Source: Cytophagales bacterium (GTDB lineage: Bacteria > Bacteroidota > Bacteroidia > Cytophagales > Spirosomataceae). Taken from it: a stretch of DNA of 57,764 nt. The position numbers and the translations under genes were made by a program. Below the pieces are notes generated by a model. The model had not been told where the DNA came from. It saw only the letters and a list, made by a program, of their open reading frames with translations, and ran no database searches. Every line of letters begins with the position of its first letter. The first letter of the stretch is position 1. This document shows positions 32,343-41,649 of the stretch, piece after piece. The DNA lies in contig RDXN01000064.1 in NCBI GenBank assembly GCA_004292855.1, positions 1-57,764 of the forward strand. Direction: 5' to 3'.

Positions 32343-32930
32343 TCAATCCGCAAAAACCCCTTCCAGATTGATCCGAAAGTCGGGGAAGACGCGCGATACC
32401 AGTTCGTCTTCGTCGGTAAGCGGGTGTAAGCCAATGTAAATACCTTCGTCATTCAGAACGTACTGAAACACATTCCGGTCATCGGGTTGAATGAGCCAAT
32501 ATTCGCGCACACCCGATTCCTGGTACACGTCGAACTTCTGCTTCATTTCTTTCTTGGTGTTACCCGGCGACAAAATCTCTACAATCAGATCGGGAGCACC
32601 TACGCACCCTTTATCGTCGAGCTTGCTCAGATCGCAGATCACACACAGATCTGGTTGCAGAACCGTCTCGATTCGGGCGTTATCGGGCGTTGGTTTTCTG
32701 GGTAAGCGCACATCAAACGGGGCCAGATAAACCTTACACGGCTTATCTCTAAAATAGTCAACGAACGAAGTCGTCATATTCCATGAAATCTGCTGATGCC
32801 GCCGACCCGGTGCCGACATGGGGAAAATCCAGCCGCGAATCAACTCCAAACGCTCCTGAAACGTCCATTTCAGATAGTCAGCGTAGCTATATTGCTTAGT
32901 CAGGTCTAAATCCTCGAATCGAGTTACCAT
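32343..32930 (-). CDS. Uma2-family (DUF820) endonuclease-fold protein
   Basis: The 195-residue protein belongs to the PD-(D/E)xK-fold Uma2 family, abundant in cyanobacteria and Bacteroidota. Motifs are YLKWTFQERLELIRGWIFPM at the N-terminus, PDLCVICDLSKLDDKGCVGA (Asp of the active site), then PDLIVEILSPGNTKKE and the helix KFDVYQESGVREYWLIQPD. The catalytic D, ExL and K positions seem intact. Cellular role is not known. It is a single gene converging on the YtxH-like gene. Confidence 0.92.
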   Translation of the reverse strand: MVTRFEDLDLTKQYSYADYLKWTFQERLELIRGWIFPMSAPGRRHQQISWNMTTSFVDYFRDKPCKVYLAPFDVRLPRKPTPDNARIETVLQPDLCVICDLSKLDDKGCVGAPDLIVEILSPGNTKKEMKQKFDVYQESGVREYWLIQPDDRNVFQYVLNDEGIYIGLHPLTDEDELVSRVFPDFRINLEGVFAD

Positions 32931-32969
32931 TGGTGTTCTGAAAGTTCAGTGTAAAAATACCACATATTT

Positions 32970-35354
32970 CTAGAACCGATACGCTTTCCGCACCACCGTC
33001 TGGTTGCTGCCCGCGCCTTGTTCATAGACCACGTCGGCGGGGCGCGAGACCCGTACAAGCGGTTCGGGGAGGGTCATGGATTGGTCGTAGAGAACCAGCT
33101 CAAGAGGGGTTTGGGGGCGGGTTTGCACGGTGATTGTCAACTCTTTGGTCAGGGGCAAGCCGTGGCAAAATGCCTGCCAGTAGAACCCCTTTCCTTTCGC
33201 CACAGGCCGACGATTTAACCCAACTCCTTCGCCATTAATCCACAAGCCCTGCACATCGGCGGTGTCGCTTGTTACAAAGCCAATCTCAAAACCAGCCGCC
33301 CCGCGTGGCGATTTCACCCGTAGCCGGAGCGTCCGGGCCGTGGCCGAACTGCTATCGCTCAGGATCTCCGCCGTGGGTGGGGCAAGGGGAAACGTAGGGG
33401 CTCCATTGACCAGTCGTTTAGATTGCCCAAACGCCCGCCCACTTTGGCCAGCGGGGTAAAATTGGGCAAAGTCGGACAGTATTGGGTTCGCGAAAAACTG
33501 CTTGTTCCAGTGGTCGGTGGTTTGGTTGTGCGACATCCAGCAGGCCTTCTTGGCGTCGGCGTCGAGGTAATAACTAACCTGCGAGTGCAGGGGTTGTTGG
33601 GGACTGGGCTGCTCGGCGTAGACGGCCCAAATGGTCACGATGATACCCAAACCGAGAGCCACCGACGCGGCAGTGGGGCCGTTACGCCAGCGCAAAGCAC
33701 GTTCGATACCAAAGCCAATGGGCAACAACAACCCCAACAAGACAATCAACAGGGCAACGGCCACGACAAACGGCATTTGCAGGTCGAACGTCACGAACAA
33801 CAACCGAACCAGCGGACTCAATAACACGACCGCAGGCAATGCCGACAGGCCAACAAGAACAGTGTGGGTCAGAGTGTTATCGCGCTTAACGAGATTAAGA
33901 GCCAGCACAATGCCCGTTCCCAACACGCTGAACAACAACGGGAACAGGAACAGATAGGTAGCTGCGGGTAACAAAAAGAGTTGCATAACCACTACCGCGT
34001 AAATCAGGGCATACACGCCCATCAGCAGCGAGTAAGGTCGAATCCAGCGCAGCACCAAACGAATCAGCAAGCCGACTAACCCGATTGTCAGGAGTGTGTA
34101 GGCCACCAAAAACCGGTCGGAGCCGTAGATGCCGTTGATGTAGTAGTTGAAGGCAAATGGACTCTCGGGCAAAATCCGCAACGTGTAAGCCGGGGGCATG
34201 CCCGCCCGCACGGCCACTGTAATAGGCCAGAATACAACCGTCACGAGCAACATAATCAGCAAAAACAATCCCATCCCCGCCAGGGTTTGCCACACCGTCG
34301 CGACGCCCTTCCGAACGCTCAGAATAAGCACGGCCAAAAGCATAATCCCCAACAAACCCACCAGCCAGCCGTTCAGTCCCATAGGGTAATGGACCATGTG
34401 GAAACCGACCGTATTGAAAAATACTTTGTCGGGAGCCTTCACCCCGTCGAGGGATTGGTTGGCTACGTGGCGAGTCATGCCGAGGAGGTTACTACCGTGA
34501 TGTTGCAAGCTGCCGAGGTCGAGGTTTTGGGGCGAGTCGGTGAGTTTGTGGTAATGCACAAAGCCGTCGATATAGGCCGTGTTGATACCCGCGTAGTCGG
34601 CAAGCCGGAACACCGTAAAATCGCTGCTGTTGGGCAGGCTTCGGTACACTTCGTACATGAGCGACGAGGCTACGGGATAGGGCGCGGCCTTCGCCAGTGC
34701 CTCCACCGACCAGCCGTTTTGGGGGCTAATCTCGAACGTCATGGCCGGGCCGCTCACGCCCCGCGCTTCGAGGTTCATCACAAAGCCCACGTTTTTGGCC
34801 CAGGGGTGTTTCAGAAACGCCTGGGCGCCAAAGAGTCCGTATTCCTCCCCGTCGGACAAGAGAAAAATAACGTCGTTTTGCAAGCGGCCACCCTGTTGCA
34901 GGGCGCGGGCCGTTTCTAGAATAGCCGCCACACTGGAGCCATCGTCGGCGGCTCCGCGTGCGTTGGGCTGCGAGTCGTAATGAGCCAGCATTAATACGGC
35001 CTTTGATCCGGGTTTTGTTCCCCGCAGCCGCCCCAGCAGGTTATACACGTAGCCCACGCTTCCCCCGCGCCGGTGGGCTATGGTGGTTTCCTGCACCTGC
35101 ACGTCGGCGAGGTTTAGGGCGCGGAGTTGGTCGAGCAGGTAGGTACGTACGCGGGCGTGTGCGGGTGTTCCCATCGCGTGGGGGTCGCGGCCAATCTCCT
35201 GAACGTGGGCAAACGCTCGTTCGGCCGAGAACTCGGTAAGTGGGGCCGTGGCCGGAACAGGGGCCGGGGGTTGCATCATCCAGATCGACCAGAGGGCTAG
35301 TCCAACGAGCAACAGTAGGGTTACGAGGGCAGAAATTTGAGGGCGAAGGCGCAT
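32970..35354 (-). CDS. M28-family membrane metallopeptidase
   Basis: The 794-residue protein has an N-terminal signal anchor (about 8-27) and then a zinc aminopeptidase domain. Metal ligands are His125 and Asp138 in LAHYDSQPNARGAADDGSS, with Glu170-Glu171 in LLSDGEEYGLFG and a later NSSDFTVF. About eight further membrane segments occupy residues 310-580 (GLNGWLVGLLGIMLLAVLIL and others). The C-terminal 200 residues form a beta-rich outer domain (RTLRLRVKSPRGAAGFEIGF). This plan matches the Fxna/ERMP1-like M28 group. The peptidase domain should face the periplasm. Confidence 0.9.
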   Translation of the reverse strand: MRLRPQISALVTLLLLVGLALWSIWMMQPPAPVPATAPLTEFSAERAFAHVQEIGRDPHAMGTPAHARVRTYLLDQLRALNLADVQVQETTIAHRRGGSVGYVYNLLGRLRGTKPGSKAVLMLAHYDSQPNARGAADDGSSVAAILETARALQQGGRLQNDVIFLLSDGEEYGLFGAQAFLKHPWAKNVGFVMNLEARGVSGPAMTFEISPQNGWSVEALAKAAPYPVASSLMYEVYRSLPNSSDFTVFRLADYAGINTAYIDGFVHYHKLTDSPQNLDLGSLQHHGSNLLGMTRHVANQSLDGVKAPDKVFFNTVGFHMVHYPMGLNGWLVGLLGIMLLAVLILSVRKGVATVWQTLAGMGLFLLIMLLVTVVFWPITVAVRAGMPPAYTLRILPESPFAFNYYINGIYGSDRFLVAYTLLTIGLVGLLIRLVLRWIRPYSLLMGVYALIYAVVVMQLFLLPAATYLFLFPLLFSVLGTGIVLALNLVKRDNTLTHTVLVGLSALPAVVLLSPLVRLLFVTFDLQMPFVVAVALLIVLLGLLLPIGFGIERALRWRNGPTAASVALGLGIIVTIWAVYAEQPSPQQPLHSQVSYYLDADAKKACWMSHNQTTDHWNKQFFANPILSDFAQFYPAGQSGRAFGQSKRLVNGAPTFPLAPPTAEILSDSSSATARTLRLRVKSPRGAAGFEIGFVTSDTADVQGLWINGEGVGLNRRPVAKGKGFYWQAFCHGLPLTKELTITVQTRPQTPLELVLYDQSMTLPEPLVRVSRPADVVYEQGAGSNQTVVRKAYRF

Positions 35355-35407
35355 TCGATTGGGGCAACGGGTTTTTTACACCAATTTTACGGCTGATTTA
35401 GCATTTA

Positions 35408-35565
35408 ACCTCACCCCCGGCCCCTCTCCTTTTGAAGGAGAGGGGAGGCTTACCAGCCAGATTTGTTTTTGTTTAAGCAAACAAACGTCAAATTACCTTC
35501 GCAGGAACAAGGTGAACGTTAACGTCTCCCCTCTCCTGGCGAAGGAGAGGGGCCGGGGGTGAGGT
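35408..35565. repeat. Long inverted repeat CCTCACCCCCGGCCCCTCTC between divergent genes
   Basis: The left arm 35408-35449 and right arm 35524-35565 are inverted copies with a few mismatches, about 42 bp each, separated by 74 bases. Each arm contains a smaller hairpin (CCCTCTCCTT and AAGGAGAGGG). It lies between the M28 and pgk starts, so it must overlap or flank their promoters. Confidence 0.88.
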
Positions 35566-35587
35566 AGACAACCTGATTTTGAAAACC

Positions 35588-36775
35588 ATGCAAACCGTAG
35601 ATTCTTTCAATTTCGCCGGGAAAAAGGCCCTCGTCCGGGTCGATTTCAACGTGCCGCTCGACGCCCAGTTTACCATCACCGATGACACCCGCATCCGGGC
35701 CACCATCCCCACTATCACCAAGATTCTGAACGATGGTGGATCAGCCATTTTGATGTCGCATTTGGGCCGCCCGAAGGATGGGCCAACGGAGAAGTACTCG
35801 CTGAAACACCTGGTGCCGACGCTCTCCGAGACGTTTGGCCGCGCCGTGAAATTTGCCGACGACTGCATTGGTCAATCGGCGACCGAAATGGCCGCAGCTC
35901 TGCAACCGGGCGAGTTGCTCTTGCTCGAAAACCTGCGGTTTTACAAAGAAGAAGAGAAGGGTGACGTAGGTTTTGCTGAGAAGCTCTCGAAACTGGGCGA
36001 CGTGTGGGTGAACGACGCTTTTGGGACGGCCCACCGCGCTCACGCCAGTACGGCGGTTGTGGGGCAGTTTTTCCAAGACCGCGTGTGTGGCTACGTGATG
36101 CTGGCCGAGATCGAAAACGCCGACAAGATCCTGAATCACGCCGAACGACCTTTTACGGCCATTATGGGCGGGGCCAAAATCTCCGACAAAATCCAGATCA
36201 TCGAACGCCTGCTCGACACCGTCGATAACCTCATTATCGGGGGTGGTATGACCTACACCTTTACTAAAGCACAGGGTGGCAACATCGGCAAATCATTGCT
36301 CGAAGCCGACAAGCAGGAACTGGCCCTGGAGATTCTGAAAAAGGCCCAGGAAAAAGGTGTGAAGGTGATTATGCCCCTCGACAACGTATGTGCCGACGCT
36401 TTCTCGAACGATGCCAATCGCCAAATTGTAGCCACGGGACACATTCCTGATGGCTGGGAAGGTCTCGACATTGGCCCTGAGTCGGTGAAGCTGTTTATGG
36501 AGGTGGTTGCCAACTCAAAAACGATCCTCTGGAACGGCCCGATGGGCGTGTTTGAGTTCGAGAACTTCGCTACCGGCACCAACGCCATCGCCGAAGCGGT
36601 TGTGAAGGCCACCGAGGAAAACGGCGCGTTCTCGCTCATCGGCGGGGGCGATTCGGCTTCGGCCATCAACAACGCGGGTTACGGCGACCGGGTCAGCTAC
36701 GTCTCGACCGGGGGCGGTGCGTTGTTGGAGTATATGGAAGGAAAAACGTTGCCGGGGGTGGCCGCGTTGCAGTAG
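35588..36775 (+). CDS. pgk: Phosphoglycerate kinase
   Basis: The 395-residue glycolytic enzyme moves phosphate from 1,3-bisphosphoglycerate to ADP. The start at 35588 gives [20 protein letters not shown]; a TTG three codons earlier is less likely. Family motifs are [10 protein letters not shown], the substrate-binding [17 protein letters not shown], the ATP-side [14 protein letters not shown] and the C-terminal [16 protein letters not shown] with [14 protein letters not shown]. Length is normal. It converges with the kai operon; a palindromic repeat of the 5473 family follows its stop. Confidence 0.97.
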   Translation: MQTVDSFNFAGKKALVRVDFNVPLDAQFTITDDTRIRATIPTITKILNDGGSAILMSHLGRPKDGPTEKYSLKHLVPTLSETFGRAVKFADDCIGQSATEMAAALQPGELLLLENLRFYKEEEKGDVGFAEKLSKLGDVWVNDAFGTAHRAHASTAVVGQFFQDRVCGYVMLAEIENADKILNHAERPFTAIMGGAKISDKIQIIERLLDTVDNLIIGGGMTYTFTKAQGGNIGKSLLEADKQELALEILKKAQEKGVKVIMPLDNVCADAFSNDANRQIVATGHIPDGWEGLDIGPESVKLFMEVVANSKTILWNGPMGVFEFENFATGTNAIAEAVVKATEENGAFSLIGGGDSASAINNAGYGDRVSYVSTGGGALLEYMEGKTLPGVAALQ

Positions 36776-36783
36776 TGGATTGG

Positions 36784-36876
36784 TTTTTGTCATTCCGATG
36801 AAGGAGGAATCTACTTCTGATTTAGTCAATTCGACCAAAACGAAGTTAGATCCCTCCTTCGTCGGGATGACAAAAA
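36784..36876. repeat. Palindromic element, second member of the ATTCCGA-GGAGGAATC family
   Basis: Inverted arms at 36784-36817 and 36842-36876 (core ATTCCGATGAAGGAGGAATC) have a few mismatches and a 24-base loop. The outer ends are TTTTTGTC and its complement, as in the copy at 5473-5563. It lies between the convergent pgk and response-regulator genes and, with T-runs at both outer ends, could act as a two-way terminator. Confidence 0.88.
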
Positions 36877-36886
36877 AACCACTCAA

Positions 36887-37294
36887 TCATTTCACCACCC
36901 CCAAAATCGAGTCCATCATCTTGTTATATCCCTCTTTCGTGACGGGCTTCGTTTCAACCAAGGAAGCTCCGAGCAGAAGGCACTCTTCGGTGAGCTGAGG
37001 GCCAACGTAAGTCGAATAGATAGCAACAGCAATATCCTGAAACCGTTGATTGGCCCGGATGGATTGTAGGGTCTCCTTGCCCGACAGTTTGGGCATATTC
37101 TGGTCGAGCACGATCACGTCGGGCAACGCGCCCGACTGCAACGCGGAGTTAAGGTAGTCGATCACCTCCACGCCGTTCGTAACGCTCGGCAGCAGATCGA
37201 CGTCGGGACGATTGTGCAGGAAATCGAAGAAAAAAAAGGCATCGTCGCTGTCGTCTTCAGCCAACAGAACTTTCCATCTCGGTTGAGTAGTCAT
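36887..37294 (-). CDS. Single-domain response regulator of the kai operon
   Basis: The 135-residue protein is a lone receiver domain of the Rcp1/CheY type. The acidic pocket is LLAEDDSDD, the phosphoacceptor is Asp64 in VIVLDQNMPKLSG, Ser/Thr is in AIYSTY and the conserved lysine in VETKPVT. There is no output domain. It overlaps the 3' end of the histidine kinase gene by 38 bases and ends the kaiC-kaiB-kaiB-kinase operon, so it is the probable phosphotransfer partner of that kinase. Confidence 0.9.
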   Translation of the reverse strand: MTTQPRWKVLLAEDDSDDAFFFFDFLHNRPDVDLLPSVTNGVEVIDYLNSALQSGALPDVIVLDQNMPKLSGKETLQSIRANQRFQDIAVAIYSTYVGPQLTEECLLLGASLVETKPVTKEGYNKMMDSILGVVK

Positions 37295-38585
37295 GAAGCA
37301 AACTGTTAGTTTGTTGCCTTAAAGGTAACTTAATGATAAACGTTGAGCCAACCCCTTCCCGGCTTTCCGCTTTAATGGCCCCGTTGTGGCGGTCAACAAT
37401 GCGCTTGGTGATGGCCAACCCAATCCCCGACCCCTCGTAGGCATCTTTGGTGTTGAGCCGGTGAAACAGCGAGAACACCTTTTCGGCGTATTGCTCATCG
37501 AAGCCAATTCCGTTATCAGTCACGCTAATGCAACAATGGTGATCATCCGGCTCCGTATCTAACTTGTCGCTGGGGCAAGGTGTGCATCGAATGTAAATAT
37601 CGGGCGGCTCACCGGGGCGGCTGAATTTCATGGCGTTGTTGATCAGGTTATGAAACACCTGCCGGATCTGACCTCCGATTACCTCCATCGTCGGCAGTGG
37701 GTCAACCTGAATTCGGGCGTTTTTCTCGCTGATGAGCAGCTCAAAATCAGTCAACACATCGGCCAGCAGGACGTTCAGATCGGTCATGGCGAAGCTGTCG
37801 ATGTTGGTCGATAGCCGCGAATAGGTCAGAATATCGACAATGGTCCGCTTCATGCGCTGCGACGAGTCAATCACCTTGCCGAGGTAGCGCATACTGTCGG
37901 GGGGGAGTTCGTCAGCGTGTTTGTCGCGGAGCATTGCCGCAAAAATCAGGATTTTCCGCAGGGGCTCCTGCAAGTCGTGCGAAGCCACCGACGCAAACTG
38001 TAGCAGGTCGTGATTGCTCACCTCCAAGGCCTCATTAATACGGGCCAGTTGCCGGTTGTTCTCTTCCAATAACTGCTGACTTTCCTTTTGAGTCGTGAGG
38101 TCGGTCAGGATCATGCTTAGGGAAACCCCCTCGTCAAGTTCGAGCGCATTCACCGAGAGTTGGCAGGGAATAGGGCGGTTTGGCGCGATGAGTTCGATCT
38201 CGATTTTGTTCTCCTCGGTCCAGCCCCGACTAAACAGGTTTCGGTAGGCATCGCCCGATATACCCGGCACAAACTGATTGAACGACAAGCCAATAACCGT
38301 CGAGAGCGGCATTCCCACCATCGACGCGAACGTGGAGTTGGCATACACGATAACGCCTTCATTGTTGAGCGTTACGGCCCCTTCGTTCATGGTCTCGATA
38401 AAGAGCCGGTAGGTGCTGTCGGCGGTTTTCAGCGTGTACAGTTCATGTCCCTCCTTGCCCTGCACCACGAGCGCGTCAATCTGCCCCGTCCGAATGGCCT
38501 GAATGGTTTCGTTGGCCTCTTCGAGTTGAATGGTCAGCCATTCATTTTCGGCCAGCAGTTGCTCGTATGTTTTCGGCTCGCTCAT
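37257..38585 (-). CDS. PAS-domain sensor histidine kinase of the kai operon
   Basis: The 442-residue soluble kinase has an N-terminal coiled helix (about 1-50) and a PAS domain at about 55-170 (MNEGAVTLNNEGVIVYANST). A second helix precedes the HisKA box FASVASHDLQEPLRKI (about residue 200). The ATPase domain contains HNLINNAMKF (N box), ISVTDNGIGFDEQYAEKVF (G1) and GSGIGLAITKRIV (G2). No membrane segment is present. It starts inside the stop of the second kaiB gene (4-base overlap). In cyanobacteria a KaiB-like domain is fused to the kinase SasA; here kaiB and kinase are adjacent genes. Confidence 0.93.
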   Translation of the reverse strand: MSEPKTYEQLLAENEWLTIQLEEANETIQAIRTGQIDALVVQGKEGHELYTLKTADSTYRLFIETMNEGAVTLNNEGVIVYANSTFASMVGMPLSTVIGLSFNQFVPGISGDAYRNLFSRGWTEENKIEIELIAPNRPIPCQLSVNALELDEGVSLSMILTDLTTQKESQQLLEENNRQLARINEALEVSNHDLLQFASVASHDLQEPLRKILIFAAMLRDKHADELPPDSMRYLGKVIDSSQRMKRTIVDILTYSRLSTNIDSFAMTDLNVLLADVLTDFELLISEKNARIQVDPLPTMEVIGGQIRQVFHNLINNAMKFSRPGEPPDIYIRCTPCPSDKLDTEPDDHHCCISVTDNGIGFDEQYAEKVFSLFHRLNTKDAYEGSGIGLAITKRIVDRHNGAIKAESREGVGSTFIIKLPLRQQTNSLLHDYSTEMESSVG

Positions 38586-38908
38586 GATTTAGAACCCGGA
38601 AGGCCCAGGGCCGCTAGCACGCGTGGCGTATCCGACATATCGCCAATTAAGCGTCGTTGCGGCAACGGTTGCTCTTTAATCAACAGGGGAAGTGCAATAA
38701 GCTGTTCGAGTTCAGCGTGTTCGGGTTGCTGATGTATGTCGATAATTTCGAGTGTGTACCGGCCCGGCAGGTGCTTTTCGCACAGTCGTTTCAAATTCGT
38801 AATGGCCCGCACAGAGTTGGGCGTTGCACCTGTAATGAACAACCGCAATATAAACGGGTGGGCGTCCTCAACGTCATCACTATCAACCTGGGGCGGATCG
38901 GTCATCAC
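38582..38908 (-). CDS. kaiB: KaiB-like protein, second copy
   Basis: The 108-residue protein has the KaiB thioredoxin-like fold: [60 protein letters not shown]. Compared with the copy encoded just before, it has about 17 extra acidic N-terminal residues ([16 protein letters not shown]) and diverges after position 80. Overlaps of four bases on both sides tie it to the first kaiB and to the kinase. It may bind KaiC or the kinase. Confidence 0.92.
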   Translation of the reverse strand: MMTDPPQVDSDDVEDAHPFILRLFITGATPNSVRAITNLKRLCEKHLPGRYTLEIIDIHQQPEHAELEQLIALPLLIKEQPLPQRRLIGDMSDTPRVLAALGLPGSKS

Positions 38909-39201
38909 ACGGGGGTGGCCGGGCGGATGTTGAGGCCGACGAGCACTTTTTCTTCGTTCGACAAATCGCCGATGATTTTCCGAATTGGTTCGGGCACCTT
39001 TTTTACCAGCGTCGGAATGGCCAGAATCTGGTCGCCCTCCGCCAATTGCGGTTGCTGCAACAGATCAACCACTTCCAGTTGGTATTTGCCTTTGAGGTGT
39101 CGCTCGCAGTAATTTTTCAGGTTAGCCAACGCCAATAAGGACTTAGGGGTTTTGCCGGCCACATAGAGCCGTAACTCCCAAATCTCTTGTTCTTCTTCCA
39201 T
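38905..39201 (-). CDS. kaiB: KaiB-like protein, first copy
   Basis: The 98-residue protein is close to canonical KaiB in length. It shows [60 protein letters not shown] and [12 protein letters not shown]. KaiB switches fold and binds the KaiC CI ring in cyanobacteria. The gene starts 16 bases after kaiC and overlaps the next kaiB by four bases. No kaiA gene is present, as is usual outside cyanobacteria. Confidence 0.94.
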   Translation of the reverse strand: MEEEQEIWELRLYVAGKTPKSLLALANLKNYCERHLKGKYQLEVVDLLQQPQLAEGDQILAIPTLVKKVPEPIRKIIGDLSNEEKVLVGLNIRPATPV

Positions 39202-39217
39202 ATAGTTTGGTTTGAAA

Positions 39218-40930
39218 TTAGTCTTCTTTATGGCGGCTGCGGGTCAGTTGAGCGCGGTTTTTCTCCAGTACTTCGTTTCGCAACTCATCTTCCACGTAAC
39301 TTCGGTTTAGTTCTTCCTGCACCGACTCGAATTCTTCGCGCAGGGCCGATACACGCGATTCCAGAACAGACCGTTTGCGCTCGATTTCGCGGTCTTTGCG
39401 GCTCACGGCATGATCGCGCAGGGCAACACCTGTTTCCTGAAGCAACTCCTGAGCCTCGCGGGCCGACCCCGTCAGGATGCCTTCCGGCCCCAGATAGACA
39501 TCGACCAGATCGAGACCCGAATCGGTTATGATGAACTCCCGAATCTGGTTAGAATGTTTCATACCCCGCGACTTCATTACGTACAGGCCCCGGTTGCGCT
39601 CGCCGTTGAACTCAATATCTTTCACCGACAACCACACATCCACCAGCGACGAAACGCCCTCGTCGGTTTGCTCCTGAATAACCGTGTTGAGCGAGAGAGC
39701 CGTAAACAGTACTGTGATCTGCTCAGTCTGCAAAAAGTCGATCAGGCGAATCAGCATCGATTTCACCTCGCTCATAGCCCCCACCGTAATAAGGTTGGTG
39801 ATAGGGTCGAGCACGATTGTTGTTGGCTTAAACGTTTTTACGGCCTTGTGAATAGCCACCAGATGCATTTCGAGGCCGTTCAACGTGGGGCGCGATGCGT
39901 GAAACCTGAGCAATCCAGCATCCACGTGCTGTTGCAAATTCATGCCGATGGAGTCCATATTTCGGCAAATTTGCTGGGGCGACTCCTCAAACGCAAAATA
40001 CATACATCGTTCTCCGCGTTGGCAGGTCTCGTTCGCAAAACTAGCCGCAATGCTGGTTTTGCCCGTCCCTGCCGTTCCCGATACAAGAATGCTGCTCCCC
40101 CGAAAGAACCCCTTCCCGTCGAGCATCTTGTCCAGAGCCGCAATCCCTGTCGAAACCCGCTCCGACGACACGGGCTTGTCGAGCGTGAGCGAGGTAACGG
40201 GCAACACCGAAATACCCTCTTCGTCGATCAGAAACGGGTATTCGTTCGTACCATGAACGCCCCCCCGGTATTTGACCACCCGCAACAGGCGCGTCGAAAT
40301 CTGGTTGCTTACGCGATGGTCGAGCAAAATAACGCAGTCCGATACATACTCTTCCAGCCCTTGTCGGGTAAGGGTCCCGTCGCCTTTTTCGCCGGTGATA
40401 ACGGTTGTTACACCTTTGTTACGAAGCCACTCGAATAGCCGCCGGATTTCGGCCCGGATGATTCCCTGATTGGTCAGGCCCGAAAACAGGGTTTCAATCG
40501 TATCGAGTACTACCCGTTTGGCCCCGATACTGTCGATGGCGTGGCCAAGCCGGATAAACAACCCTTCGAGATCGTATTCGCCGGTTTCCTCAATTTCCTG
40601 CCGCTCCACGTGTACATAGTCGAGCCGGAGGAGCTTATCGGCCTGCAACTGCGTCAGGTCGAAGCCCAGCGAGGCCACGTTCATCACCAACTCCTCGGTT
40701 TTCTCTTCAAACGTCATGAACACGCCCGGCTCACCAAACTGCATGGCCCCCCGGACAATGAACTCCATCGAAAACAACGTTTTGCCGCACCCGGCACTGC
40801 CGCAGATCAGGGTGGGGCGGCCCTGGGGCAATCCTCCACCTGTTATTTCGTCTAGTCCGGTTATGCCGGTCGGTGCTTTGGGTAAGGTGTAAAGTGGAGC
40901 GTTAGGGCGATCAGAAACCGTTTGACTCAT
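39218..40930 (-). CDS. kaiC: KaiC-like double-domain ATPase
   Basis: The 570-residue protein has two RecA-like KaiC domains. Walker A motifs are GSAGCGKT (44-51) and GTAGTGKT (285-292); the paired catalytic glutamates are FEE at 74-76 and 314-316. The autophosphorylation site of cyanobacterial KaiC (Ser431-Thr432) aligns with Ser427-Ser428 in [11 protein letters not shown], so phosphorylation is plausible. Residues about 495-565 are a coiled coil longer than the cyanobacterial tail. The start at 40930 ([10 protein letters not shown]) is chosen because a promoter-like TACCTTTA lies upstream at 41021, inside the longer possible frame. It heads the kaiC-kaiB-kaiB-kinase-regulator operon, probably a timing or stress-signalling switch. 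Confidence 0.93.
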   Translation of the reverse strand: MSQTVSDRPNAPLYTLPKAPTGITGLDEITGGGLPQGRPTLICGSAGCGKTLFSMEFIVRGAMQFGEPGVFMTFEEKTEELVMNVASLGFDLTQLQADKLLRLDYVHVERQEIEETGEYDLEGLFIRLGHAIDSIGAKRVVLDTIETLFSGLTNQGIIRAEIRRLFEWLRNKGVTTVITGEKGDGTLTRQGLEEYVSDCVILLDHRVSNQISTRLLRVVKYRGGVHGTNEYPFLIDEEGISVLPVTSLTLDKPVSSERVSTGIAALDKMLDGKGFFRGSSILVSGTAGTGKTSIAASFANETCQRGERCMYFAFEESPQQICRNMDSIGMNLQQHVDAGLLRFHASRPTLNGLEMHLVAIHKAVKTFKPTTIVLDPITNLITVGAMSEVKSMLIRLIDFLQTEQITVLFTALSLNTVIQEQTDEGVSSLVDVWLSVKDIEFNGERNRGLYVMKSRGMKHSNQIREFIITDSGLDLVDVYLGPEGILTGSAREAQELLQETGVALRDHAVSRKDREIERKRSVLESRVSALREEFESVQEELNRSYVEDELRNEVLEKNRAQLTRSRHKED

Positions 40931-40965
40931 TAACGTGCTGTGTATGAATGAAGGATAACAGAAAA

Positions 40966-41004
40966 CCCGTGTGCAATGGGCCGCTTGGTCCCACTGCACA
41001 CGGG
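40966..41004 (-). promoter_or_regulatory. 15-bp hairpin in the kaiC leader
   Basis: On the minus strand CCCGTGTGCAGTGGG pairs with CCCATTGCACACGGG, with one G-U pair and a nine-base loop. It would lie at the very 5' end of the mRNA started from the element at 41021-41014, 36 bases before the kaiC ATG. Confidence 0.65.
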
Positions 41005-41013
41005 CAGCGTAGC

Positions 41014-41021
41014 TAAAGGTA
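41014..41021 (-). promoter_or_regulatory. -7-like element of kaiC operon
   Basis: TACCTTTA on the minus strand (TAnnTTTR) lies 84 bases before the kaiC ATG and directly before the leader hairpin. Confidence 0.45.
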
Positions 41022-41085
41022 ACTCTGTACGCTCGGAATGCGTATTTCGTGTAAGACAATCCTATCCAACGGGACAGGGCTATGG

Positions 41086-41610
41086 CTACATAAACATGCT
41101 CTGTATTTCTTCCTTCACTGTTTTAAGAGCCATAGCCGTGGGTTGTTGTTCCCGTTGCACGATGCGCTCAAACACGCGCTTCGAGAGTTCGAGTGCGGGA
41201 GCGTCGGGGTGGGTGTCGCCGGAGGCTTGATTAATAAGCATAATCACCTCGTTCATAGCCGACTGAACCTGATCCCAGGTATGTTCCGACATGTAGACCT
41301 GCTGCGAAAGGTTGTGGTTATACTCGTCGCGAATTTCGCCCAGTAGCCGCTGCTGAAAATCGAGCACGGTGGTGGCACTACCGTTGAGCCGCACGAGCAG
41401 GTTATGCGGGCTGATGCGTTCCAGAAACAACACCATCCGTTCGTAGGCCTGAAGCCGAACGGGAATCACCGATTCGGTATACCGCGATTTTACATCGTAC
41501 TGATGACGGGCCGCTTCGCGCTCCAGCAATAGCTTGACGGTCAGAAACATGCCGTACAGAACGAGGGCGGCCGGAATAGTGAGTTTAAGAAGATCAGCGA
41601 GTAACTCCAT
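41086..41610 (-). CDS. Membrane-anchored protein of unknown function upstream of kaiC
   Basis: The 174-residue protein has one N-terminal membrane segment (about 8-28, LTIPAALVLYGMFLTVKLLL). A soluble helical domain follows with RLQAYERMVLFLERISPHNL, FQQRLLGEIRDEYNHNLSQQ and VYMSEHTWDQVQSAMNEVIM. I recall this as a conserved uncharacterised Bacteroidota family with the anchor plus helical layout, but cannot name it firmly. It is on the same strand as the kai operon and 65 bases upstream of the kaiC promoter element, so it may be transcribed separately. Confidence 0.8.
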   Translation of the reverse strand: MELLADLLKLTIPAALVLYGMFLTVKLLLEREAARHQYDVKSRYTESVIPVRLQAYERMVLFLERISPHNLLVRLNGSATTVLDFQQRLLGEIRDEYNHNLSQQVYMSEHTWDQVQSAMNEVIMLINQASGDTHPDAPALELSKRVFERIVQREQQPTAMALKTVKEEIQSMFM

Positions 41611-41649
41611 TAGTTCAGTCTGCTTGTTTGGTTGGTATTAGTTAATTTT

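Noticed and set aside
40931-41059. Longer N-terminus for KaiC starting at 41059
   Set aside because: The extra 43 residues have no KaiC similarity and would span the leader hairpin and the promoter-like element.
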